The position numbers were made by a program, and so were the translations under genes. The notes beneath the pieces were generated by a model that did not search any database, was not told the origin of the DNA, and worked only from the letters and a program-made list of their open reading frames with translations. DNA of 64,000 nucleotides from Sinomonas susongensis (lineage in GTDB: Bacteria; Actinomycetota; Actinomycetes; Actinomycetales; Micrococcaceae): positions 124,001 to 188,000 of the forward strand of contig NZ_SSNH01000008.1 of the NCBI RefSeq assembly GCF_005877005.1. The letters are read 5' to 3'. Positions 1 to 8,180 of the stretch are shown in pieces (the first letter of the stretch is position 1; each line of letters begins with the position of its first letter).

Positions 1-246
1 ATCGGCGATGTGGAGACCCTCCTCGCCGACCTCGACAAGATCCGCGCGCGCGGATATGCGATCGACGAGCAGGAGCAGGAGATCGGCGTCCGGTGCTTCT
101 CCATGGCCGTCCCGAACGCGCCGACGCCCTCGGCGATCTCCGTCTCGGGCCCCGTCTCCCGGGTCGACGAGACCTTCGGGGAGCGCGCCGTGCCGGCGCT
201 CCGTGCCGCGGCGGAGCGCATCTCGGCCGAGCTCAACAGGGCGTAG
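1..246 (+). CDS. IclR-family transcriptional regulator, C-terminal fragment
   Basis: Only the last 81 codons are inside the window; the start lies upstream. The visible part matches the end of the IclR effector-binding domain: a RGYAIDEQEQEIGVRC segment followed by AISVSGPVSRV and a closing amphipathic helix. IclR proteins are dimeric DNA-binding repressors or activators of small catabolic operons that sense a metabolite through this domain. It lies directly upstream of the purine catabolism operon in the same orientation, so it is a natural candidate for that operon's regulator (inference). TTCC-N7-GGAA palindromes follow at 314-328 and again at 11045-11059. Confidence 0.85.
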   Translation: MGDVETLLADLDKIRARGYAIDEQEQEIGVRCFSMAVPNAPTPSAISVSGPVSRVDETFGERAVPALRAAAERISAELNRA

Positions 247-313
247 CCGCCACGGGCCGAACCGCTCCGGTCGGCCCGCGACCGGCTTCCGATGCCGAGA
301 AAGTGGGAATTCC

Positions 314-328
314 TTCCGAGTGGCGGAA
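314..328. promoter_or_regulatory. Palindromic operator candidate upstream of guaD
   Basis: TTCCG and CGGAA are perfect 5-bp arms around AGTGG, giving the form TTCC-N7-GGAA. A second looser pair (TTCC at 335-338, GGAA at 350-353) follows at once. IclR-family operators are often short palindromes of this type and an IclR gene ends at 246, so binding by that protein is plausible but not shown. Confidence 0.45.
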
Positions 329-412
329 GTCGAATTCCAAAAATATGTCGGAAACTATGGTGCGCATCACCATCTGCCGCTACCGTTGAAGGGTCACGGC
401 GGGCCGCCGGGC

Positions 413-549
413 GATCTGGGAGCAGATCCCCGAGGGCTATCTACCAGGCAACCTCAATTCAGAGCTTTCGAAGTCTGGTCAGGCCTGGACTGCACGGATA
501 TCCCGGCTACTCGGCGAGGCCAGACTTCCCCCAAGCGAGGGAGTCTCCC
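413..549 (+). promoter_or_regulatory. Structured 5' leader of guaD with a Shine-Dalgarno-masking alternative fold
   Basis: The 303-bp gap 247-549 holds no gene. Its last 140 nt can form hairpin GATCTG/CAGATC (413-418 with 423-428), stem GAGG/CCTC (432-435 with 452-455) and a long closing stem GAAGTCTGG/CCAGACTTC (470-478 with 520-528, extendable to 11 bp with one U-G pair). The 3' strand of that stem can pair instead with the Shine-Dalgarno region: GACT plus CCC at 523-530 (one bulged T) with GGGAGTC at 539-545. The Shine-Dalgarno sequence GAGGGAG (537-543) lies 6 nt before the ATG. The two folds exclude each other, as in a translational riboswitch. I could not match it to a known class. Confidence 0.45.
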
Positions 550-1053
550 ATGACCACCACCCCCAGCCGCACGTCCGCCCAAGCCGACAGACTCTTCCTG
601 AGCCGGGCAGTAGAGCTGGCTGCGCAGAATGTCCTCGACCACGGTGGCCCCTTCGGCGCCGTCGTCGTCACGGCAGACGGCCGGGCCTTCGACGGCGTCA
701 ACCGCGTCACCGCGAGCAACGACCCGACCGCCCACGCCGAAGTCACCGCCATCCGCACCGCCTGTAGGGAGCTCGGGACCTTCGACCTCACTGGCGCGAC
801 GCTGTATTCGAGCTGCGAGCCCTGCCCGATGTGCCTCGCGTCCGCGCTGTGGGCCCGGATCGCCTGCGTCCAGTTCGCAGCGGACCGGCACGATGCCGCG
901 AGCGCCGGCTTCGACGACGCCGTCTTCTACGACTACTTCGACACCCCTGTCGAAGAGCGGTCGATGCCCGTGCTGCACACCGAGCCCGAGGGAGTCAGCC
1001 GCATGGCCCCCTTCGAGCAGTGGGCGGCCTTCGCGCAGCGCGTCGAATACTGA
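550..1053 (+). CDS. guaD: Guanine deaminase (cytidine-deaminase fold)
   Basis: 167 aa. It should hydrolyse guanine to xanthine and ammonia in the cytoplasm. The zinc site is clear: HAE at residues 62-64 and PCPMC at 91-95. The long stretches SNDPTAHAEVTAIR and AGFDDAVFY, followed by PVEER, match the Bacillus subtilis GuaD type rather than tRNA adenosine deaminases, which have a different C-terminus. The ATG at 550 is chosen because GAGGGAG lies 6 nt upstream; an in-frame extension further upstream would run through the structured leader. It is first in an operon with a purine permease and xanthine dehydrogenase, so guanine taken up can go guanine to xanthine to urate. Confidence 0.9.
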   Translation: MTTTPSRTSAQADRLFLSRAVELAAQNVLDHGGPFGAVVVTADGRAFDGVNRVTASNDPTAHAEVTAIRTACRELGTFDLTGATLYSSCEPCPMCLASALWARIACVQFAADRHDAASAGFDDAVFYDYFDTPVEERSMPVLHTEPEGVSRMAPFEQWAAFAQRVEY

Positions 1054-1062
1054 GGCGCCGCC

Positions 1063-2610
1063 ATGAGCATCGGAACCAGCTCCGAGACAAGCACCGACGA
1101 GTTCGAGCCCGGGCCGGGCGCCCAGCGCACCGGGGCAACCGAGCTGACGACGGCGTCGCCCGCCACCCGAGCGAGCGGGGCGAAGGTATTCCTCGACCGG
1201 ATCTTCAGCATCACGCTGCGCGGCTCCACAGTCTCCCGCGAGATCCGCGGCGGCCTCGTCACCTTCTTCACGATGGCCTACATCGTGATCCTCAACCCGC
1301 TCATCCTGGGCGGCTTCAACGCCTCGAGCGCACCCCTGGACGTCACGGGCGCGTTCCTGCCCGCGGCGCAGGTCGGCGCCGTCACGGGCCTCACGGCCGG
1401 AGTGCTGACGATCCTGTTCGGCATCTTCGCCAACCTCCCGTTCGGCCTCGCGGCAGGGCTCGGCATCAACTCGTTCCTCGCCGTCGCCGTCGTCAAGGAC
1501 GTCTCGTGGCCAGAGGCCATGGGGCTCGTGGTGATCAACGGCGTCCTCATCGTCCTCTTCGGGGTGACCGGTGCCCGGACGGCGATCTTCAGGGCGGTCC
1601 CGCGCGAGCTCAAGGCCGCCATCACCGTCGGGATCGGCCTGTTCATCGCGTTCATCGGCTTCGTCGACTCGGGCTTCGTCCGAGGGACTCAGGCCGGACC
1701 ACCCGTGCAGCTGGGCGACAACGGTTCCATCACTACACTCCCGACCCTCGTGTTCGTGATCGGGCTGGTCCTCATGGGTATTCTCGTTGCGCGGAAGATC
1801 CAGGGCGGCCTCCTCATCGGCATTGTCGCGACGACGGCTCTCGCCATGCTCGTCGAGGCCATCTGGCACATCGGCCCGTCAGGGCCCAAGAACCCGGGCG
1901 GCTGGCACCTCAACACGCCCGTCCTCTCGGGCCGGCTCGTGTCGATCCCGGACCTCAGCCTCGTGGGCCACTTCGACCTCTTCGGTGCGTTCAGCCGGAT
2001 CGGCCTCCTCGCGGGCCTGACCCTCGTCTTCACGCTCGTGTTCACGAACTTCTTCGACGCGATGGGCACCATGACCGGGCTCGCGAAGGGCGCTGGTCTG
2101 GCCCAGAAGGACGGGACGTTCCCCCGACTCAAGGCCGCGTTCATCATCGAGGGCTTCGGGGCGGTTCTGGGCGGCGTGAACTCCGGCTCCTCGAACACGG
2201 TCTACGTCGACTCGGCGTCGGGAATCGGCGAGGGCGCCCGCACGGGTCTCGCCTCGGTCGTGACGGGCGCCCTGTTCCTGGGTTCGATGTTCCTCACGCC
2301 GCTCACGAGCGTCGTTCCGCTCGAGGTCGCCTCGTCGGCGCTCGTCGTCGTCGGCACGATGATGGCCGGCCAGATCCGCGAGATCGACTTCCGCAAGTTC
2401 TCGGTCGCGCTGCCCTCGTTCCTCACGATCGTGACGATGCCCCTCACCTACTCGATCGCGAACGGCATCGGCGCCGGATTCGTGACGTGGGTCCTCGTGC
2501 GCTCCGCGAGCGGCAAGGCGAGGAAGATCCACCCGCTCATGTGGGTGGTCGCGGCAGGCTTCGTCGTGTACTTCGTGCGCGGGCCCCTGGGCCACCTCAT
2601 CGGGGCGTAG
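1063..2610 (+). CDS. NCS2/AzgA-type purine permease
   Basis: 515 aa integral membrane protein of the AzgA-like branch of the nucleobase:cation symporter-2 superfamily, expected to take up adenine, guanine or hypoxanthine with protons. After a polar N-terminus of about 60 residues come many hydrophobic helices. Diagnostic stretches include GGLVTFFTMAYIVILNP, FANLPFGLAAGLGINSF and TNFFDAMGTMTGLAKGAGL. It starts 9 bp after guaD and is probably co-transcribed with it. Substrate choice within the family cannot be read from sequence alone; the neighbouring guanine deaminase and xanthine dehydrogenase favour guanine/hypoxanthine. Confidence 0.88.
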   Translation: MSIGTSSETSTDEFEPGPGAQRTGATELTTASPATRASGAKVFLDRIFSITLRGSTVSREIRGGLVTFFTMAYIVILNPLILGGFNASSAPLDVTGAFLPAAQVGAVTGLTAGVLTILFGIFANLPFGLAAGLGINSFLAVAVVKDVSWPEAMGLVVINGVLIVLFGVTGARTAIFRAVPRELKAAITVGIGLFIAFIGFVDSGFVRGTQAGPPVQLGDNGSITTLPTLVFVIGLVLMGILVARKIQGGLLIGIVATTALAMLVEAIWHIGPSGPKNPGGWHLNTPVLSGRLVSIPDLSLVGHFDLFGAFSRIGLLAGLTLVFTLVFTNFFDAMGTMTGLAKGAGLAQKDGTFPRLKAAFIIEGFGAVLGGVNSGSSNTVYVDSASGIGEGARTGLASVVTGALFLGSMFLTPLTSVVPLEVASSALVVVGTMMAGQIREIDFRKFSVALPSFLTIVTMPLTYSIANGIGAGFVTWVLVRSASGKARKIHPLMWVVAAGFVVYFVRGPLGHLIGA

Positions 2611-2737
2611 CCGGAGGACAACCCATCCAGACCGCGCCCGCGGGGCCTCGGAAGTGACGCTCCGACGCCCCGCGGGCGCACCATTGACTCAACCATGTGA
2701 CGCACCCATGGGAGCACCCACGGGAGAAGGGGGAGCC

Positions 2738-3964
2738 ATGATCGAGCTCCTGAACGCGCTGCCCCGCTGGCCGCAGGCTAGGAGCGGTGCGCGGTGCGCC
2801 GTCGCGACCGTCGTCTCCGCGAGCGGATCGGTTCCGCGCCCGGTCGGGACATCCATGCTTGTCGCCGCGCCTGACGGCCTCGGGCTTTCGCCGGCGGTCC
2901 TCGGCAGCCTCTCGGGCGGGTGTGTCGAGGGCGCGGTTGTGGCTGCCGCGCTCGACGCCCTCGGAGACGGCGTCGCACGGGTCGAACGCTTCGGGTACAG
3001 CGCCGACGACCCGTTCGCCGCGGGCCTCACGTGCGGCGGCGAGCTCGAGGTCCACCTCCAGCCCCTGCCGGCGGGTGCGCTGGCGGGGCTCGTGGCCACG
3101 CAGCCGTCCGCCGTCATCCGTCGCCTCGCGGCAGCCGGGCAGAGGGCAGACGACGACGCCGCCCGGCCCGTGGTCTTCGCCGCCGCTCCGAGGAGCCAGG
3201 CCGAACTGGCTGCGGGACTCCGCCCGCTGTTCTCCGGGGAGCCCGGGACGGCGATCCGGGCTGCGGCGCTCGTGGCGCCCGTCCTCGCGCAGGACGTGCC
3301 CGCCGTCGTGCCCCTTGAGCCGGAAGGCGGCTGCCTGACCGCTCCGGAGGCCGGGCCGGTCCGTCTCCTCGTCGAGGGCCGGCTGCCGGCCCCGCGGCTC
3401 CTCGTGGTCGGCGCCAACGACTTCGGCGCCGCCCTCGTGCCCGCAGCGAAGCTCCTCGGGTACCACGTGACCCTCGTCGACGCCCGCCCGGCGTTCGCGG
3501 GGCAGGAGCGGTTCGCGGCCGCCGACGAGGTTGCCGTGGCCTGGCCGCACGAGTACCTCGCGGGCGAGTCCCGCGCGGGCCGGCTCGACCCGCGCACCGT
3601 CCTGTGCGTCCTGAGCCACGACCCGAAGTTCGACATACCCCTCCTCGATGCCGCGCTCCGCCTCGACCTCGCATACGTCGGGGCCATGGGCTCGCGCCGA
3701 AGTCACGAACAGCGCATGGTGTCCCTCCTCGAGGCAGGGCACGGACCGCTGGACCTCGCACGGCTGCATTCGCCGATCGGTCTCGACCTCGGCGCCGTGA
3801 CGCCCAGCGAGGTGGCCGTCTCGATCCTCGCCGATCTGGTCGCGTCGCGGCACCCCGGCGCGAGCGCCGCACCCCTGACGGACCGCCGCGGACCGATCCA
3901 CGCGACGCCCGGTCGGGGGCGGCCTGCAGCCCACGCGCGGGAAGGCGAGGCACAGTGGACCTGA
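2738..3964 (+). CDS. xdhC: XdhC-family molybdenum cofactor chaperone
   Basis: 408 aa. XdhC proteins bind molybdenum cofactor, protect it during sulfuration and insert it into xanthine dehydrogenase. The N-terminal XdhC/CoxI domain is visible (VVSASGSVPRPVGTSM, GSLSGGCVEGAV, LTCGGELEV). The C-terminal Rossmann-type domain follows (LLVVGANDFGAALVPAAKLLGY, VGAMGSRRS, HSPIGLDLGAVTPSEVAVSILA). The start at 2738 is preferred over an in-frame 2654 because a GGGAGAAGGGGG purine run precedes it. The stop overlaps the next start by 10 bp, so translation is probably coupled to the dehydrogenase subunits. Confidence 0.9.
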   Translation: MIELLNALPRWPQARSGARCAVATVVSASGSVPRPVGTSMLVAAPDGLGLSPAVLGSLSGGCVEGAVVAAALDALGDGVARVERFGYSADDPFAAGLTCGGELEVHLQPLPAGALAGLVATQPSAVIRRLAAAGQRADDDAARPVVFAAAPRSQAELAAGLRPLFSGEPGTAIRAAALVAPVLAQDVPAVVPLEPEGGCLTAPEAGPVRLLVEGRLPAPRLLVVGANDFGAALVPAAKLLGYHVTLVDARPAFAGQERFAAADEVAVAWPHEYLAGESRAGRLDPRTVLCVLSHDPKFDIPLLDAALRLDLAYVGAMGSRRSHEQRMVSLLEAGHGPLDLARLHSPIGLDLGAVTPSEVAVSILADLVASRHPGASAAPLTDRRGPIHATPGRGRPAAHAREGEAQWT

Positions 3965-4836
3965 ACACCATCGAAGCCCTCGTCCCGACCGCGGATCCCG
4001 CGGAATGGCGCGAGGGTGACGCCTGGCTCGGAGGCGGTACGGTCCTCTTCTCGTACGGCAGCCAGACGCTGCGCCGCCTGCTGGACCTCACCTCCGCGGG
4101 CTGGGAGCCGATCGAGGAGGACGACGACGGCATCACCATCGCTGCGACGTGCACCATCGCGAGGCTGTGGCAGGCCGGGGACCCGTCCGGGGCGATGGTT
4201 GCCCGGTGGCCGGGCCTCGGCGTCGTCCGGACGTGCTGCGACGCGTTCGTCGCGTCGTTCAAGATCTGGAACCTCTCGACGGTCGGCGGCAACATCGCGA
4301 CCTCCCTCCCGGCCGGCCCGATGACGTCGCTGTGCGCCGGGCTCGACGGCGTCGCCACCCTGTGGGGCGCTGCGGGGGTGCGCGAGGTCGCGGTCGCGGA
4401 CCTCGTAACCGGAGACGGGCGGAACGCGCTCGTGCCCGGCGAACTCATCCGTTCCATCCGCCTGCCAGCGCACGCGCTGGAGTCCCGTACAGCGTTCCGG
4501 CGCCTCTCGCTCAGCAACCTCGGCCGCTCGGGGGTCCTGCTCATCGGCCGGCGCGACGTCGACGGCGCTTTCGTCCTGACGGTGACCGCCTCCACCAGGC
4601 GGCCGGTCCAGCTCCGGTTCGCGGCCGGGGCGCTCCCGGACGCCCGGAACCTCGCGGCTGCGCTCGACGACGCGATCCCCGCGGCCCTCTACCACGACGA
4701 CATCCACGGCCTGCCCGCGTGGCGCCGCGACATGACCTACCGGCTCGGCGAGGAGCTGCGGCTCGAGCTGCTCGGCGGAGAGCGCGCCGGGGGAGACCAC
4801 GGAGACCCCGCCCTCGACCACGGAGAAGGAGCCTGA
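3955..4836 (+). CDS. Xanthine dehydrogenase FAD-binding subunit
   Basis: 293 aa from a GTG start that overlaps the end of xdhC. It belongs to the CO-dehydrogenase flavoprotein/FAD_binding_5 family that passes electrons from the Fe-S clusters to FAD and then NAD. Seen are the N-terminal FAD loop region ([12 protein letters not shown]), the [15 protein letters not shown] motif that contacts FAD, and the C-terminal CO_deh_flav_C region ([16 protein letters not shown]). The length is normal for a stand-alone subunit. One base separates it from the fused Fe-S/Mo subunit. Confidence 0.88.
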   Translation: MDLNTIEALVPTADPAEWREGDAWLGGGTVLFSYGSQTLRRLLDLTSAGWEPIEEDDDGITIAATCTIARLWQAGDPSGAMVARWPGLGVVRTCCDAFVASFKIWNLSTVGGNIATSLPAGPMTSLCAGLDGVATLWGAAGVREVAVADLVTGDGRNALVPGELIRSIRLPAHALESRTAFRRLSLSNLGRSGVLLIGRRDVDGAFVLTVTASTRRPVQLRFAAGALPDARNLAAALDDAIPAALYHDDIHGLPAWRRDMTYRLGEELRLELLGGERAGGDHGDPALDHGEGA

Positions 4837-4837
4837 C

Positions 4838-7693
4838 ATGGCCATCGAGATCAACGGGGAGCCCACCGATGCGGCCCCCCGCCCGGGCCAATGCCTGCGG
4901 ACGTTCCTCCGGGAACAGGGCGCGCTCGGCGTCAAGAAGGGCTGCGATGCCGGGGACTGCGGCGCGTGCACCGTCCACGTCGACGGCACCCCAGTCCACT
5001 CGTGCCTCTTCCCTGCCCAGCGGGCGGAGGGCCACTCGGTCACCACGGTCGAGGGTCTCGCCGCGACGTGCGGGGACAGCCCGGATGGACTCCACCCGAT
5101 GCAGCGCCAGTTCGTCGAGGCACAGGGCTTCCAATGCGGCTTCTGCACCGCGGGCATGGTGATGACGGCGGCGACGTTCGACGGCGCCCAGCTCGCCGAC
5201 CTGCCGAGAAGCCTCAAGGGGAACCTCTGCCGGTGCACCGGCTACGCGGCGGTCGAAGCCGCCGTCTCCGGCGCCGGCCAAGGCGGTCCGAGCGACGGGC
5301 GGATGGGCGAGGACGTCCCCGCTCCTGCCGGGCGGCGCATCGTCTCGGGTACGGAAAGGTACACCCTCGACGTCACGGACGACGAGGTGCCGGGCGGCCA
5401 GGCCGCGCTCCTGCACCTCAAGCTCGTGCGGGCGCCCCACGCCCACGCGCGCATCACCTCGATCGATGCCTCCGCCGCCCTCGCCATCCCGGGCGTAGTC
5501 GCCGTCTTCACGCCCGACGACGCGCCCGACCTCCTCTACTCAACCGCGCAGCACGAACTCGTCGAGGACGATCCGGACGACACCCGGCTCTTCGACACCG
5601 TCGTCCGGTACCACGGGCAGCGCGTGGCTGCGGTAGTCGCCGAAACCGTGGCCGCAGCGGAAGCGGGAGTGAGGGCGGTCGCAGTCGGCTACGAACCGCT
5701 GCCCGCAGCCCTGACTCCTGAAGCCGCCCTCGCCCCGGGGGCGCCCCTCGTGCACGGCGAGAAGGATGCCGGGACGGCGCGGATCGCGGATCCGGGACGG
5801 AACGTCGTGGCCGAACTGCATTCCGAGATCGGCGACGTGGAGGCCGGCCTCGCCGCCGCCGACTTCGTCTACGAGGACACGTTCCGGACTCAGCGGGTCC
5901 AGCATGTCGCCCTCGAGACGCACTGCTCGATCGCCTGGACCGACGGCGACGTGCTCGGCGGCGACGGCACGCTCGTCGTCCGGTCATCGACCCAGGTGCC
6001 CTTCCTCGCGCGCCGCTCGCTCGCGCGCGTCCTCGGGCTCGCACCCGATCGGATCCGCGTCGTGACTGGGCGGGTGGGCGGCGGATTCGGGGGCAAGCAG
6101 GAGGTCCTCACGGAGGACGTCGTGGCGCTTGCCGCGCTCCGCCTCGGCCAGCCGGTCCAGCTCGAGCTCACACGATCCGAGCAGTTCCGCGCCACCACCA
6201 CCCGTCACCCCTTCACGATCCGGCTCCGCGCAGGGGCCAAGCGGGACGGCACGCTCACGGCGCTCGCGGTCGACGTCGTCACGAACACGGGCGCTTACGG
6301 GAACCACGGGCCCGGCGTCATGTTCCACGGCTGCAACGAGTCGGTCAGCGTCTACCGGTGCGCGAACAAGAAGATCGACGCCCGTGCCGTCTACACGCAC
6401 ACAGTGCCCGCCGGCGCGTTTCGCGGCTACGGCCTGAGCCAGATGGTCTTCGCGGTCGAGTCCGCGGTGGACGAGCTCGCAGCCGGGATCGGCATGGACC
6501 CGCTCCAATTCCGGCGGCGCAACATGGTCCGTCGCGACGATCCGATGCTCGCATCGCACCCCGAGCCGGAGCCCGACGTCCTCTACGGCAGCTACGGCCT
6601 GGACCAGTGTGTTCGGCTTGTGGGGAAGGCGCTCAAACGCGGCAGGGAGCGGGAGCGGCTGTTCCGGGGGCGGCTCGGCACCGATGGGAAGCCCGCAGCC
6701 GGCGATCTCGGTCCCGAGTGGCTCGTGGGGGAGGGCACGGCGCTCTCCATGATCGACACCGTCCCGCCGCGCGGGCACTTCGCCCATTCCCGCATCGCCC
6801 TCATGCCCGACGGACGCTTCGGTCTCGACGTCGGGACGGCCGAATTCGGCAACGGCACGAGCACCGTGCACGCGCAGCTCGCCGCGACCGCGCTCTCGGC
6901 GGGAGCCGCGGACATCGTGCTGCGCAACGCGGACACGGGACTCACCGAGCACGACACGGGCGCCTTCGGCTCGACCGGAACTGTGGTCGCGGGGAAGGCC
7001 ACCCTCGCTGCGGCGGAGGGCCTCGCGGCGCGGATCCGTGCCTTCACGGCCGAGCTTGCCGCCGTCCCCGCCGAGGCCTGCACCTTGGCGAGGGGCGCCG
7101 TCGTCTGCTCGGGCAGGGAGATGCCGCTCGCGGAATTGGCGGCCGCTGCGGCCGAACGCGGCCTCCTCCTCTCCGCCGAGGGGCGTTGGGGCGGTACGCC
7201 CCGGTCGGTCGCGTTCAACGTGCACGGGTTCCGCGTCGCCGTCCACCGAGGGACGGGCGAGCTCCAGATCCTGCAGAGCGTCCAGGCGGCGGATGCGGGT
7301 GTCGTGGTCAATCCTCGGCAGTGCCGCGGGCAGGTCGAGGGCGGAATCGCCCAGGCGCTCGGGTCAGCACTGTGGGAAGAGGTGCGGATCGACGACGCCG
7401 GCGTTGTCACGACCGACATCCTGCGGCAGTACCACATTCCGACCTTCGCCGACGTTCCCCGCAGCGAGCTCTACTTCGCCGAGACCTCGGACGCGCTGGG
7501 GCCGCTCGGCGCCAAGTCGATGAGCGAGAGCCCTTTCAACCCCGTCACGCCGGCCCTCGCGAACGCGCTCAAGGCGGCTACGGGCCTCCGCTTCACCGAG
7601 CCTCCGTTCACTCGCGACAGGATCTATCTCGCCCTCAAGGCGGCAGGACTGGCCCTTCCCGCCCGGCCGGCTCCGGCGACCGCACGGGTGTGA
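4838..7693 (+). CDS. Xanthine dehydrogenase, fused 2Fe-2S and molybdopterin subunit
   Basis: 951 aa. Residues 1-140 are the small 2Fe-2S subunit: first cluster Cys36, Cys41, Cys44, Cys56; second cluster Cys100, Cys103, Cys131, Cys133. From about residue 155 the molybdopterin subunit begins ([14 protein letters not shown]), with [22 protein letters not shown] and a C-terminal [13 protein letters not shown] whose Glu corresponds to the catalytic glutamate of this family. Many homologues encode these parts as separate genes, so this is a fusion with the FAD subunit left separate. Expected reaction: hypoxanthine or xanthine to urate. Oxidation of another aromatic heterocycle cannot be excluded, but guaD and the purine permease upstream support a purine role. 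Confidence 0.88.
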   Translation: MAIEINGEPTDAAPRPGQCLRTFLREQGALGVKKGCDAGDCGACTVHVDGTPVHSCLFPAQRAEGHSVTTVEGLAATCGDSPDGLHPMQRQFVEAQGFQCGFCTAGMVMTAATFDGAQLADLPRSLKGNLCRCTGYAAVEAAVSGAGQGGPSDGRMGEDVPAPAGRRIVSGTERYTLDVTDDEVPGGQAALLHLKLVRAPHAHARITSIDASAALAIPGVVAVFTPDDAPDLLYSTAQHELVEDDPDDTRLFDTVVRYHGQRVAAVVAETVAAAEAGVRAVAVGYEPLPAALTPEAALAPGAPLVHGEKDAGTARIADPGRNVVAELHSEIGDVEAGLAAADFVYEDTFRTQRVQHVALETHCSIAWTDGDVLGGDGTLVVRSSTQVPFLARRSLARVLGLAPDRIRVVTGRVGGGFGGKQEVLTEDVVALAALRLGQPVQLELTRSEQFRATTTRHPFTIRLRAGAKRDGTLTALAVDVVTNTGAYGNHGPGVMFHGCNESVSVYRCANKKIDARAVYTHTVPAGAFRGYGLSQMVFAVESAVDELAAGIGMDPLQFRRRNMVRRDDPMLASHPEPEPDVLYGSYGLDQCVRLVGKALKRGRERERLFRGRLGTDGKPAAGDLGPEWLVGEGTALSMIDTVPPRGHFAHSRIALMPDGRFGLDVGTAEFGNGTSTVHAQLAATALSAGAADIVLRNADTGLTEHDTGAFGSTGTVVAGKATLAAAEGLAARIRAFTAELAAVPAEACTLARGAVVCSGREMPLAELAAAAAERGLLLSAEGRWGGTPRSVAFNVHGFRVAVHRGTGELQILQSVQAADAGVVVNPRQCRGQVEGGIAQALGSALWEEVRIDDAGVVTTDILRQYHIPTFADVPRSELYFAETSDALGPLGAKSMSESPFNPVTPALANALKAATGLRFTEPPFTRDRIYLALKAAGLALPARPAPATARV

Positions 7694-7802
7694 CCCGGCG
7701 CTCACCGCCCGATTGTGGTTTCCCGATCGGTCTGGATCGCGGCGCGTTGTCCGTTGTTGTCGGGTGTCGGGCCCAGAACCGGGCCGGAAGGTCAATCGTC
7801 TC

Positions 7803-7832
7803 TTGACCCAAGTTGGAACAGCCGCATACCAT
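7803..7832 (+). promoter_or_regulatory. Promoter candidate for the 56-aa protein gene
   Basis: TTGACC (7803-7808) and TACCAT (7827-7832) are separated by 18 bp, a sigma-70-like arrangement. Transcription would begin around 7838-7842, inside the palindromic sequence described next. Confidence 0.4.
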
Positions 7833-7867
7833 TTCATATAACAGAAAAAAGTTTTCACATAGCGAAA
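7832..7867. promoter_or_regulatory. Two tandem imperfect palindromes, operator candidate
   Basis: TTTC-N8-GAAA (7832-7847) and TTTC-N7-GAAA (7853-7867) follow the -10 box directly. Their AT-rich centres stand out from the surrounding high-GC DNA. The second has the same N7 spacing as the TTCC-N7-GGAA boxes at 314 and 11045, so an IclR-type repressor is one possibility. Confidence 0.35.
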
Positions 7868-7891
7868 CTTACGTCCAGAAAGGGGAGGAAG

Positions 7892-8062
7892 ATGCCCACC
7901 AAGGAGACCGTCCAGCCCGCCGCCGAGCAGGAGGCGCCCGCCGTCGAGCGCTACATTCCCCGCGAGTGGACCACCGACCCCGATTTCTCCGTGAACTCCG
8001 ACCGGCACGACCTCAGGCGGAGCTGGCTCACGCGCCTGCTCGGTGCGGTCGCCTCGAGATGA
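7892..8062 (+). CDS. Small hypothetical protein (56 aa)
   Basis: 56 aa, not recognised. An excellent ribosome-binding site (AGGGGAGG) precedes the ATG, and an apparent promoter plus palindromes lie upstream, so the gene looks genuine. The protein is hydrophilic and proline/glutamate-rich at the N-terminus (PTKETVQPAAEQEAP), then VERYIPREW and a basic, amphipathic end (RRSWLTRLLGAVASR). There is no signal peptide and no membrane segment. It is a monocistronic unit ending at a strong hairpin shared with aceE on the other strand. No function is proposed. Confidence 0.6.
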   Translation: MPTKETVQPAAEQEAPAVERYIPREWTTDPDFSVNSDRHDLRRSWLTRLLGAVASR

Positions 8063-8130
8063 GCCCAGCGCCTCACCTGGGCCGTGATTGAACACGGAAG
8101 GGTGAAGGCAACACCAGACGGCGAATGCCA

Positions 8131-8170
8131 CAACAGTGCCCCGCAGGCAGAAGCCTGCGGGGCACTGTTG
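8131..8170. terminator. Bidirectional hairpin terminator between the 56-aa gene and aceE
   Basis: Perfect 18-bp arms (CAACAGTGCCCCGCAGGC at 8131-8148 and its complement at 8153-8170) around an AGAA loop, between two convergent genes. There is no T-tract on either side, as is common in high-GC actinobacteria. Confidence 0.8.
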
Positions 8171-8180
8171 TCGCGGCCTC

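Noticed and set aside
438-455. Purine riboswitch (TCTACC followed by a GGCAACC segment resembles part of the purine aptamer)
   Set aside because: The rest of the consensus, including the paired loop sequences and the pairing of its closing stem, is missing.
454-1869. 471-codon frame on the minus strand across guaD and the permease gene
   Set aside because: Arg/Gly/Asp-rich shadow translation typical of high-GC DNA; the plus-strand genes have clear family motifs.
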